A stretch of DNA of 41,378 bases from Balneolales bacterium (lineage in GTDB: Bacteria > Bacteroidota > Rhodothermia > Balneolales > Natronogracilivirgulaceae): contig SLKA01000073.1 in NCBI GenBank assembly GCA_007134845.1, positions 1-41,378 on the forward strand, written 5' to 3'. Of this stretch, positions 35,247 through 41,378 are shown in pieces. The notes under the pieces are model-generated. The model saw nothing but the letters and a program-made list of their open reading frames with translations, was not told the DNA's origin and did no database searches. Made by a program: the position numbers and the translations under genes. Numbering within the stretch: the stretch's first letter is position 1; each line of letters begins with the position of its first letter.

Positions 35247-36503
35247 ATGCGTCTGTTAAAATTTCTTCTTGTTTTTCTGGGTGTGGCCGTCCTGGTCGTC
35301 GGATCCATTTTCTGGATCAACCGGAACACATTTCTGACGGTGTTTCAAAACCGGTCCGCCATCATGGAGGGCAGCGAATGGGTGGAGAAGACCTACTCCC
35401 TGGGCGGCCTCATTGAGTTCATGGCCGAACAGCCCCGGCACGCTGCTGTCGTTTCTGTCCCTGTCACATCAGATTACAAATGGAATGATGCCGGCAGGGT
35501 TGAAACCGAAATCACTGCAGACAGTGAAAACAACATAATCCGCTACCGGTCGGACCGCATGCATCCGGCCGGAACACTTGCCAACCTGATGCTTTTCATA
35601 ACTTATGCCGACCTGGTCGCATCAGGCGCCCTTGATCCCAACTCCCCGGTGGACACAGATAAATTGACCGCCTTCTACATTCCCGGTCTCGACAACCGGC
35701 ACGAGCGCACCTTCCGGCGCTGGGTCCGTGACCGTGAAATGCCACCGACCGCAGATGACCTCATCCGCTACCTGTTGCGCCATAACGATCCGGCCGCTGC
35801 CGATTACCTGTTCTTCTTTCTGGGAAAGGAACAGGTCGTGGATCGGACCACACAGCTTGGCGCCGGTCTGATTGAACCGCCGGTACCGCAATTCGGACTG
35901 AGAATGGCCGCACTGCAGCACTTCGATGCACAAACGCCCGGGGAGCATCTGTCGCATCTGGCCGGTCTGGATCGTGCTGCCTTTCTGGATGAAGCCGCTG
36001 ACCTGGCCCATCTGCAGTGGAAGCAACCACGTGAAGTCCCGGAAGCCGGTATTCCCTCATTTCAGGACCAGCGCATGATGCACGGACGTTATCCCCGCAT
36101 CCAGCCGGATCGATTCGCCAGTCTGCTGGCAGCGATTTGGCAGGACTCCCTTATAAATGAGTCCACCAGCGCCCTTTTACGCGATCTGCTCCGGCGCTCA
36201 CCTGGCGACCGCCTGCTTGAGCCACATATTTCCGATTACGCCGCGCAGTTTGATGAACGGATGAGCTATATCAGTGGCTGGAGTGTTGCAGGCAAGACGA
36301 TATCTGAACCATTCCGCGTTCAAATAGTGTTGATAGTAGACATTCCCGCAGGACTTTGGTTCCATATGAACAGCAATTTTATGGTTCAGGATTATCACAA
36401 CCGGATGTTTTACGATCCTGCAATACAAGGAAGGACATTCGAACTGCTGATCCAGAACGAAACCGCAAGCCGGGCAGGTGTTTCATTTATTCAAAACAGA
36501 TAA
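35247..36503 (+). CDS. Class A beta-lactamase-fold protein lacking catalytic residues
   Basis: A 418-residue protein with an N-terminal membrane anchor or signal (residues 3-24, LLKFLLVFLGVAVLVVGSIFW). A domain follows that aligns by eye with class A beta-lactamase-like serine hydrolases. At the S-x-x-K site (usual ASTFKLL) it reads AGTLANL (108-114), so the serine and lysine are replaced by G109 and A112. The SDN-like position reads HND (LLRHNDPAAADYL). A GKT remains near YISGWSVAGKT. It is therefore probably a non-enzymatic, penicillin-binding-like periplasmic protein, perhaps a peptidoglycan-binding or sensor module. It ends 7 bp before the next gene, so the two are cotranscribed. Confidence 0.75.
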   Translation: MRLLKFLLVFLGVAVLVVGSIFWINRNTFLTVFQNRSAIMEGSEWVEKTYSLGGLIEFMAEQPRHAAVVSVPVTSDYKWNDAGRVETEITADSENNIIRYRSDRMHPAGTLANLMLFITYADLVASGALDPNSPVDTDKLTAFYIPGLDNRHERTFRRWVRDREMPPTADDLIRYLLRHNDPAAADYLFFFLGKEQVVDRTTQLGAGLIEPPVPQFGLRMAALQHFDAQTPGEHLSHLAGLDRAAFLDEAADLAHLQWKQPREVPEAGIPSFQDQRMMHGRYPRIQPDRFASLLAAIWQDSLINESTSALLRDLLRRSPGDRLLEPHISDYAAQFDERMSYISGWSVAGKTISEPFRVQIVLIVDIPAGLWFHMNSNFMVQDYHNRMFYDPAIQGRTFELLIQNETASRAGVSFIQNR

Positions 36504-36510
36504 ATAAGCC

Positions 36511-37221
36511 ATGCAATCAAACCTTTATCAGAAAATTGACCGTGATATTGCAGCACAGCTCAAGGTGCTGGGTATAGGTGAACGAAGGGAGCAGAAGCTC
36601 AGGTTTCCCGGCGTAACCATTTCCCGCGAATTCGGCTGCGAGGGCACGCCACTTGCCCGCATGTTGGTGCAGAAGCTGAGTACCGAAGAATTTCCCTGGG
36701 TTCTTTTCCACAAGGAGCTCATCACCGAAATGTCGGATAAGGAGGATATCCAAAGAGATCTGCTTGAGTCCATCTCCGAGGTGCACCGGGGCCAGGTTCA
36801 CCAGTATATTGAGCATCTCCTTGCCCACAAGCCCACTAATGTGGAGCTCTACAAGAAAATTGCCGAGACATTGCGGATTCTGGGAGAGCGCGGACGGTCT
36901 GTAATACTGGGATCCGGTGGAGCCATTATTACCGCCGGCCTGCCTTTGATGCTCCATATCCGTTTGCAGGCACCCATGGCTTTCCGCATTGATCGTACAT
37001 CAAAACTGCTCAATGTCTCTCCATCAGAAGCACGAGAACGGATTCTCATGTATGACAACAAGCGGGAAGAGTTTATCTATGAATTCACCCATAAGGATGT
37101 CCGCAGTCCGCATCATTACCATCTTATCTTCGATAACAGCAAATTTGATGCCTCACAGATCACGGAACTGATTTACCAGGCGCTTGTGTTGCGTAAGATG
37201 CTGCCCCGGCAGGCAACCTGA
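36511..37221 (+). CDS. Cytidylate-kinase-like protein
   Basis: A 236-residue P-loop-kinase-fold protein of the cytidylate-kinase-like family. The nucleotide-binding region reads FPGVTISREFGCEGTPLARMLVQKL, in the place of the usual ISREFGSGG motif. Next come HKELITEMS, RGRSVILGSGGAI, the RLQAPMAFRIDRT lid and the terminal YHLIFDNSKFD. It has no targeting signal. The standard cmk is a different, shorter family, so CMP phosphorylation is not certain. It is translated almost directly after the beta-lactamase-fold gene (7-bp gap). Confidence 0.82.
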   Translation: MQSNLYQKIDRDIAAQLKVLGIGERREQKLRFPGVTISREFGCEGTPLARMLVQKLSTEEFPWVLFHKELITEMSDKEDIQRDLLESISEVHRGQVHQYIEHLLAHKPTNVELYKKIAETLRILGERGRSVILGSGGAIITAGLPLMLHIRLQAPMAFRIDRTSKLLNVSPSEARERILMYDNKREEFIYEFTHKDVRSPHHYHLIFDNSKFDASQITELIYQALVLRKMLPRQAT

Positions 37222-37231
37222 TCATTATGCT

Positions 37232-37290
37232 GCAACTCGATTCATTGCAACTCGAATCACAGCAACACAAAACACTGCAACAAGAACATC
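37232..37290. repeat. 15-bp tandem repeat, four copies
   Basis: GCAACTCGATTCATT, GCAACTCGAATCACA, GCAACACAAAACACT and GCAACAAGAACATC follow each other at 37232, 37247, 37262 and 37277. They lie between the cytidylate-kinase-like gene and the membrane-protein gene. All copies share GCAAC. Confidence 0.85.
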
Positions 37291-37314
37291 GCATCATTAA
37301 TATAGCATCATTCA

Positions 37315-37806
37315 ATGAACAAGCTGGTTTATCTCTGGTATCTGATATGGCTACTTCCCCTCTACCTGATTGGCATGGCATTTCACATGGGGGCCATTTA
37401 TTATGGCCTGGGAAAAACCTACGAACAGGGCGAAAGCTATCTGGCTGATGTGGTCCACTTTGAAATCAAACAGATTGCGGCACAGACCAATGGCAGCATT
37501 ACCGTCCGCTTCATCACGGTAGAAGGATCAGAGATAACCCGGAAGCTTTCGCAGCCCATTCAAAATGCTGCGCAGCTTCAGGCATCGGAACTGATGCCCG
37601 TCCGCTACCTGGATGACAGCTATCAGCCGATCGTACTGGTCCCTATCTATGAGTTTCATCGCAAGATGGTGATGGTGAACCTGGCAGTACTTATGGTTTC
37701 CATCATCATAACATTTTTTATCGCCTTGACAGCACACACATTCGCCGGAAGGGTACGGGCACGCCGCGATGAACCGGAGCAGCAGATCGAGATTGTGGAT
37801 TCATGA
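37315..37806 (+). CDS. DUF3592-like two-helix membrane protein
   Basis: A 163-residue protein with transmembrane helices at about residues 6-28 (YLWYLIWLLPLYLIGMAFHMG) and 120-144 (MVNLAVLMVSIIITFFIALTAH). They flank an extracytoplasmic beta-rich domain (SITVRFITVEGSEITRKLSQP, RYLDDSYQPIVLVPIYEFHR). This layout resembles DUF3592 proteins, whose function is unknown. The tail after the second helix is charged (RARRDEPEQQIEIVDS). It lies 93 bp after the cytidylate-kinase-like gene, past a repeat array. Confidence 0.65.
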   Translation: MNKLVYLWYLIWLLPLYLIGMAFHMGAIYYGLGKTYEQGESYLADVVHFEIKQIAAQTNGSITVRFITVEGSEITRKLSQPIQNAAQLQASELMPVRYLDDSYQPIVLVPIYEFHRKMVMVNLAVLMVSIIITFFIALTAHTFAGRVRARRDEPEQQIEIVDS

Positions 37807-37897
37807 CCCGATACCCCGCGATCCCTTGGCACCATGACACGCTGCAGTGCATCGCACTTATGGAACGGATTGAAACGAACCTCATCAACCAAACAAA

Positions 37898-38677
37898 ATG
37901 ACTCGATCCGGCAGACTTTATCTCATACCCACACCTCTTGGCCCCCATACCGAAAACCAGGTTTTACCAGACCATGTCATTAAAACGGTCCACGGATTGG
38001 ATACCTTTTTTGTCGAGCGCATTCGGCAGGCGAACTCATTCCTTCGCTGGATCAACCATCCGGTACCCGATTTCAAATGCCGTTTTTATGAACTGAACAA
38101 ACACACTCCGGGCGAGGACCTGATCGAAATGCTCTCCCTGCTCAAAAAAGGGGTGAACGCCGGAATCATTACCGAGGCGGGATGTCCGGGTGTTGCCGAC
38201 CCCGGAAGCGACCTGGTCAGGCTGGCCCATGAGTCCGGTGTGCCCGTAACACCGCTGGTCGGACCCTCATCCATTTTGCTCGCTGTCATGGCTTCCGGCA
38301 TGAACGGCCAGGCCTTCGCCTTCCATGGGTACCTTCCGCGTCCCGGCCGCGATCGAACCGAACGCATCCGGTTCCTTGAAAAAGAATCGGCCGGCAAACA
38401 GGTCACCCAGGTTTTCATGGAGACTCCTTATCGCAATAACAATCTGCTCGCGGAACTGATCCGCGAACTGCCGGATGAGACGCGTCTGTGTGTGGCAAGC
38501 AATCTGACACTCCCCGACGAACAGATCATCAACTGCCGTATATCAGATTGGAAAAAAAGAAAATTTGATCTGGATCACCGTCCGGCCATTTTTCTTCTGA
38601 TGTCGGCTGCGGTTGAAAAAGCGGCGGCGGATGGCAAAAAAAAACCCGCTCACAAACGCAAGCGGGCTGGAAAATAA
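37898..38677 (+). CDS. SAM-dependent tetrapyrrole-methylase-fold protein, RsmI-like
   Basis: A 259-residue methyltransferase of the RsmI/TP-methylase fold: GRLYLIPTPLG at the start, FYELNKHTP, IITEAGCPGVADPG (SAM-site loop), PLVGPSSILLAVMASGMNGQ and FMETPYRNNN. It resembles the second, divergent RsmI paralogue found in many Bacteroidota rather than canonical 16S C1402 RsmI, so the target is not certain. The C-terminal 13 residues are very lysine/arginine-rich (KKKPAHKRKRAGK). The DNA encoding them is also the terminator of the convergent ankyrin gene, which may explain the composition. Confidence 0.82.
   Translation: MTRSGRLYLIPTPLGPHTENQVLPDHVIKTVHGLDTFFVERIRQANSFLRWINHPVPDFKCRFYELNKHTPGEDLIEMLSLLKKGVNAGIITEAGCPGVADPGSDLVRLAHESGVPVTPLVGPSSILLAVMASGMNGQAFAFHGYLPRPGRDRTERIRFLEKESAGKQVTQVFMETPYRNNNLLAELIRELPDETRLCVASNLTLPDEQIINCRISDWKKRKFDLDHRPAIFLLMSAAVEKAAADGKKKPAHKRKRAGK
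38636..38667 (-). terminator. Rho-independent terminator of the ankyrin gene, inside the opposing CDS
   Basis: On the minus strand CCCGCT (38661-38666) and AGCGGG (38645-38650) form a GC-rich stem followed at once by nine T (38644 down to 38636). It lies about 55 bp after the ankyrin stop and wholly within the 3' end of the RsmI-like gene on the other strand. Confidence 0.85.
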
Positions 38678-38722
38678 TAGTAAAGTAAAAAGTAATAAAG
38701 ATGTGTCAGTAATCCGCTCTGA

Positions 38723-39124
38723 TCAGGCGGTCTTGCTTGTCGTCAGCGCCTCTTCCAACAGAGCGATCATCTCCTTGTCGCCATTTGATTTGGCATGATC
38801 CATTGCAGTCCATCTTCTGTCATCGGAGTAATTCACGACGGCACCGTTTTCGATCAGCAGTGAAGCGATTTCCTTATGGCCCCGGCTGGCTGCCCAGTAA
38901 ACAGCGGTAGTGCCGCGATTGTCTCTGTGATTTATGTCCGCATCTTGTTCCAGCAAAAATTCCACAATATCCTTGTGACCATGTTTCGATGCCTTCAGCA
39001 ATGCGGAACGGTTGTGTTCGTCCATGGTATTGGCACTGAGTCCATCTTCAAGAACAAGATTGCGAATTATTGACAAATCACCGCTCTCTGCGGCGTCGAG
39101 AAGCTCTTTTTCTTTCATAAGCAC
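38723..39124 (-). CDS. Ankyrin-repeat protein
   Basis: A 133-residue protein made almost entirely of ankyrin repeats: about three and a half units with the usual spacing (NRSALLKASKHGHKDIVEFLLEQDADIN; RGTTAVYWAASRGHKEIASLLIENGAVVN; RWTAMDHAKSNGDKEMIALLEEA). There is no signal peptide; it is a small cytosolic protein-binding scaffold. Its transcript ends at a strong terminator within the convergent methyltransferase gene. A small open frame lies 9 bp upstream and could be its operon partner. MKEKELL (third residue) is an alternative start. Confidence 0.88.
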   Translation of the reverse strand: MLMKEKELLDAAESGDLSIIRNLVLEDGLSANTMDEHNRSALLKASKHGHKDIVEFLLEQDADINHRDNRGTTAVYWAASRGHKEIASLLIENGAVVNYSDDRRWTAMDHAKSNGDKEMIALLEEALTTSKTA

Positions 39125-39133
39125 CCTCAGCAG

Positions 39134-39367
39134 TTACAATGTTAACAGTAGTGGTTCTATTTCAACGTCCTCATTCATTGTAATAGATTTACTACCCGTA
39201 TGCAACTCGAACTTTATGAGCAGGGCATCTTTTTTTGACAACTTGTACCGGCCGCCCACCCGGCCCGCGATGATTGCTCTTTTAATCATTGCTTTTGCCC
39301 TGCTAAATGATGTAATTTCCACTATTTGGAATATTGCCGGATCCGTAGGTTCAACATTCCGCGTCAC
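39134..39367 (-). CDS. Possible small protein upstream of the ankyrin gene
   Basis: A 77-codon frame with a GTG start (MTRNVEPTDPAIF) and a basic middle (SRAKAMIKRAIIAGRVGGRYKLSKKDALLIKFEL) ending 9 bp before the ankyrin ATG, close enough for coupling. I do not recognise it. The only upstream in-frame codons hit a stop quickly, so GTG is the first possible start. A competing frame on the plus strand (39012-39389) covers the same DNA but looks non-coding (serine/arginine-rich, antisense to the ankyrin gene). Confidence 0.4.
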   Translation of the reverse strand: MTRNVEPTDPAIFQIVEITSFSRAKAMIKRAIIAGRVGGRYKLSKKDALLIKFELHTGSKSITMNEDVEIEPLLLTL

Positions 39368-39395
39368 AGCTTTTTTATATGAATACTAATTTCTC

Positions 39396-40544
39396 ATGTC
39401 TTCCCGCCAGCATCAACATCATAGTCATCATCTGCAAAACCTCCCTGTCAATCTGAGCCAAATCTCTCTTGCGGAATGGGATGAATTTTTCGGGCTGTAT
39501 AATATTTCCCGGGAATCGCAAAAACGCGTTTACGAAGCGGCATTCCATCATGGCATCTCCGAAATCGGTGCCATACCCGGGCTGAGTGAATCGGAGCATG
39601 ATACCATGAACCGTGCGGCTGTCATCCGCCGCTCAGAACAGCATGCATTAAACCGCAGCATCGACGGCTCCTACCGGCTGACCATGGAACTTCACGATGG
39701 TCATCTCGCGGAGACGGTCATCATACCGGAATGGCACGATGGCAGGCTGCGCAAATGTTCGGCCAGCATATCATCACAAATCGGCTGCTTTTTCGGATGC
39801 TCGTTCTGCGCTACGGGACGGATGGGCTTCCACCGGAACCTGTCCACAGGCGAGCTGCTGGACCAGGTCCGCCAGGCCGAATCCATAGCCCGCCGAGAAC
39901 TTGACAGCGAACTCACCCATCTCTATTTCATGGGTATGGGTGAACCGATGCACAACTACCGGGCCGTTTCCGACGCATTGACGATCATGAGGGATGATGC
40001 GGCTCCCGGACCTTTGCCGTCGCACACCACCGTATCAACAGTTGGACTCTTCCGGCAGATCCGCATGCTTGCTGTCGATCACCCCGAAGTTCACCTCGCT
40101 GTTTCCATACACTCAGCCGACCAGGACAAACGTTACCGGATCATGCCGGTCAGCTCGCGTCTTGGTCTGTCCGAGATCCGCGATGCTCTTGCGTATCATA
40201 AACGCCTGACCGGTCACCCTCCGACCATTCAGTACCTGTTGATGGAGGAGGTGAACGACAGCCCGGACGATGCCCGCAAACTTGCCGGCTACCTGGGTGA
40301 CCTTAACGCCAACATCACACTGATCATGTACAGCGATGTACCCGAATCCGGCTTGCACCGATCGGATAAGGAAAAAACAGACAATTTCATTGCGGAACTG
40401 ACCCGTGCCGGCTTCCCTGTTGACATACGATGGTGCTATGGCGAGGATATTGAGGCGGGATGCGGACAGCTCAAGGTATGCAGCCGCGAAGACCGTATTT
40501 CGATGTCGATGCGCCACGGGTTGCAGACTGGAGAACCACTATGA
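39396..40544 (+). CDS. rlmN: RlmN-like radical SAM RNA methylase (divergent)
   Basis: A 382-residue RlmN/Cfr-family protein. The 4Fe-4S motif C131-x3-C135-x2-C138 sits in SSQIGCFFGCSFCATGRMGFHRNLS. It is followed by FMGMGEPMHN, HTTVSTVG, AVSIHSADQDKRYRIMPVS and, near the C-terminus, EAGCGQL, whose cysteine corresponds to the methyl-transfer cysteine. RlmN makes 2-methyladenosine in 23S rRNA (A2503) and tRNA (A37). Some stretches differ from standard RlmN: the usual NLIPYN reads TLIMYSD, the N-terminus is shortened and histidine-rich (SSRQHQHHSHH), and SLHA reads SIHS. It could be a paralogue with another target. Confidence 0.78.
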   Translation: MSSRQHQHHSHHLQNLPVNLSQISLAEWDEFFGLYNISRESQKRVYEAAFHHGISEIGAIPGLSESEHDTMNRAAVIRRSEQHALNRSIDGSYRLTMELHDGHLAETVIIPEWHDGRLRKCSASISSQIGCFFGCSFCATGRMGFHRNLSTGELLDQVRQAESIARRELDSELTHLYFMGMGEPMHNYRAVSDALTIMRDDAAPGPLPSHTTVSTVGLFRQIRMLAVDHPEVHLAVSIHSADQDKRYRIMPVSSRLGLSEIRDALAYHKRLTGHPPTIQYLLMEEVNDSPDDARKLAGYLGDLNANITLIMYSDVPESGLHRSDKEKTDNFIAELTRAGFPVDIRWCYGEDIEAGCGQLKVCSREDRISMSMRHGLQTGEPL

Positions 40545-40741
40545 AAAACGACGCAGCCCCCCTGAAAAAAAACGACATCATTACACCAGAAACTACTCGA
40601 TTTAACTTGTTTTTTGATGATTGTTTGCGTAATAAAGGTACTGGCTTCATGAAGCATTTCATGCACCTCGTCACGCAGTTAATTACAGGGAAAATCATCA
40701 CCTTCTACAATCACATCTGCAAAATTCACTTACACCGATAA
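40541..40741 (+). CDS. Possible small ORF overlapping the rlmN stop
   Basis: A 66-codon frame whose ATG overlaps the upstream stop as ATGA (MKNDAAPLKKNDIITPE). The rest is unremarkable, somewhat basic and hydrophobic (FMKHFMHLVTQLITGKIITFYNH), and I recognise no family. The overlap is the only sign of translation; it may be leader DNA for the next gene. Confidence 0.25.
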   Translation: MKNDAAPLKKNDIITPETTRFNLFFDDCLRNKGTGFMKHFMHLVTQLITGKIITFYNHICKIHLHR

Positions 40742-40771
40742 TTTTAAAAACGATCGTTGCGATTCAAGACT

Positions 40772-41378
40772 ATGAGTATTATTGAGAAGCAGAAAAAAGA
40801 AGTCACCATCCGATTTGCAGGCGACTCCGGTGACGGCATCCAGCTGACCGGCTCGCAGTTTACAAGCACCACCGCCCTTTCGGGAAATGACCTGAGCACT
40901 TTTCCCGATTATCCGGCCGAAATTCGCGCTCCGGCCGGCACAGTAGCCGGTGTCTCCGGATTTCAGATCCATTTTGGCAGCAAGGCCATTCATACTCCCG
41001 GCGATATGTGCGACGTGCTGGTGGTCATGAACGCCGCCGCTCTGAAAGCCAATCTAAAATTCCTGAAACCCGGCGGCATCATCATAGCCAATTTAGACGG
41101 ATTCGGTAAGAAGGATCTGTCGCTGGCAAAATATGCACCCGATGAAACTCCCATCGAGGACGCAAAAAAATCGGGCTACATCGTCATTGAAATCGATGTA
41201 ACCAAAATGACCCGTGAGAGTCTGAAAGACACCGGTCTTCCTTTAAAGGCGATCGACCGCAGCAAGAACATGTTCGTTCTTGGAGTACTCTACTGGCTTT
41301 TCAGCCGTCCGCTTGATTCAACCATTCAGTTCCTGAAAAGAAAATTTGCAAAGAAACCCGAAATCGCTGAAGCAAATA
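40772..41378 (+). CDS. korA: 2-oxoacid:ferredoxin oxidoreductase alpha subunit, N-terminal part
   Basis: About 202 residues of a fused gamma-alpha type subunit, running off the right edge. [19 protein letters not shown] and [24 protein letters not shown] are the start of the gamma (pyruvate/oxoacid oxidoreductase C-type) domain. They are followed by [28 protein letters not shown] and [13 protein letters not shown]. With its beta partner, expected just downstream, it converts a 2-oxoacid (2-oxoglutarate or pyruvate) and CoA to the acyl-CoA, reducing ferredoxin. The subtype call (korA) is by resemblance to Bacteroidota-type two-subunit enzymes. Confidence 0.85.
   Translation, partial: MSIIEKQKKEVTIRFAGDSGDGIQLTGSQFTSTTALSGNDLSTFPDYPAEIRAPAGTVAGVSGFQIHFGSKAIHTPGDMCDVLVVMNAAALKANLKFLKPGGIIIANLDGFGKKDLSLAKYAPDETPIEDAKKSGYIVIEIDVTKMTRESLKDTGLPLKAIDRSKNMFVLGVLYWLFSRPLDSTIQFLKRKFAKKPEIAEAN

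Noticed and set aside
39012-39389. 125-codon plus-strand frame over the ankyrin gene start
   Set aside because: It is antisense to ankyrin repeats, serine/arginine-rich and without a family resemblance.

Overview
The window looks like chromosomal DNA from a free-living bacterium of the FCB group, most likely Balneolota/Rhodothermota or a close relative of Bacteroidota. The main evidence is a secreted M28 peptidase ending in a type IX-secretion-like C-terminal domain (NYPNPFNP...GMYLYRL...LLVK), two decayed copies of that domain, TonB-dependent receptors with carboxypeptidase-regulatory-like N-termini, and promoter-like sites of the TTTG-N19/20-TAnnTTTG type. No phage, plasmid, IS element, CRISPR array or rRNA was seen.

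Layout. 1-1413 (-): the 5' part of an RND efflux pump and its membrane fusion protein. 1643-8006 (-): alanine racemase, M20 amidohydrolase, a cytoplasmic M23 peptidase-fold protein, an alanine/ornithine-racemase-like protein and a GNAT acetyltransferase (the last four almost certainly one operon), preceded by a sodium:solute symporter. 8142-10852 (+): OsmC protein, soluble histidine kinase, O-succinylhomoserine sulfhydrylase. 11040-11640: a TonB-receptor gene cut short, facing an initiator tRNA with its own promoter and terminator. 11774-17955: L-lysine 6-transaminase, SDR, PurL, HAD phosphatase, thioredoxin-like protein. 18029-21440: secreted-protein region with a C-terminal-domain remnant, an intact M28 peptidase, trmB and a frameshifted LamG-like/C-terminal-domain pseudogene that runs into a radical SAM gene. 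22627-24741: TonB-dependent receptor. 24936-27952: coupled DUF3482-type GTPase and DUF2868 membrane protein. 28171-34761: DUF4097 protein, PA0069-type radical SAM protein, class III aminotransferase, thioredoxin-like protein, UbiA prenyltransferase, anhydro-MurNAc kinase. 34913-41378: small acidic protein, a beta-lactamase-fold protein lacking its catalytic residues, cytidylate-kinase-like protein, DUF3592-like membrane protein, RsmI-like methyltransferase, ankyrin protein, RlmN-like radical SAM enzyme, and the start of a 2-oxoacid:ferredoxin oxidoreductase alpha subunit.

Two themes stand out. One is amino acid and peptidoglycan chemistry: two fold-III PLP racemases, an M23 protein without a signal peptide, an M20 deacylase, a GNAT and a sodium symporter together, with anmK elsewhere in the window. 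This could be an undescribed D-amino-acid or muropeptide salvage route; the grouping is observed and the pathway is inference. The other is structural: at least seven intergenic gaps hold short tandem or direct repeats with a period of 11-18 bp, each of unrelated sequence. This suggests a genome prone to small intergenic duplications.
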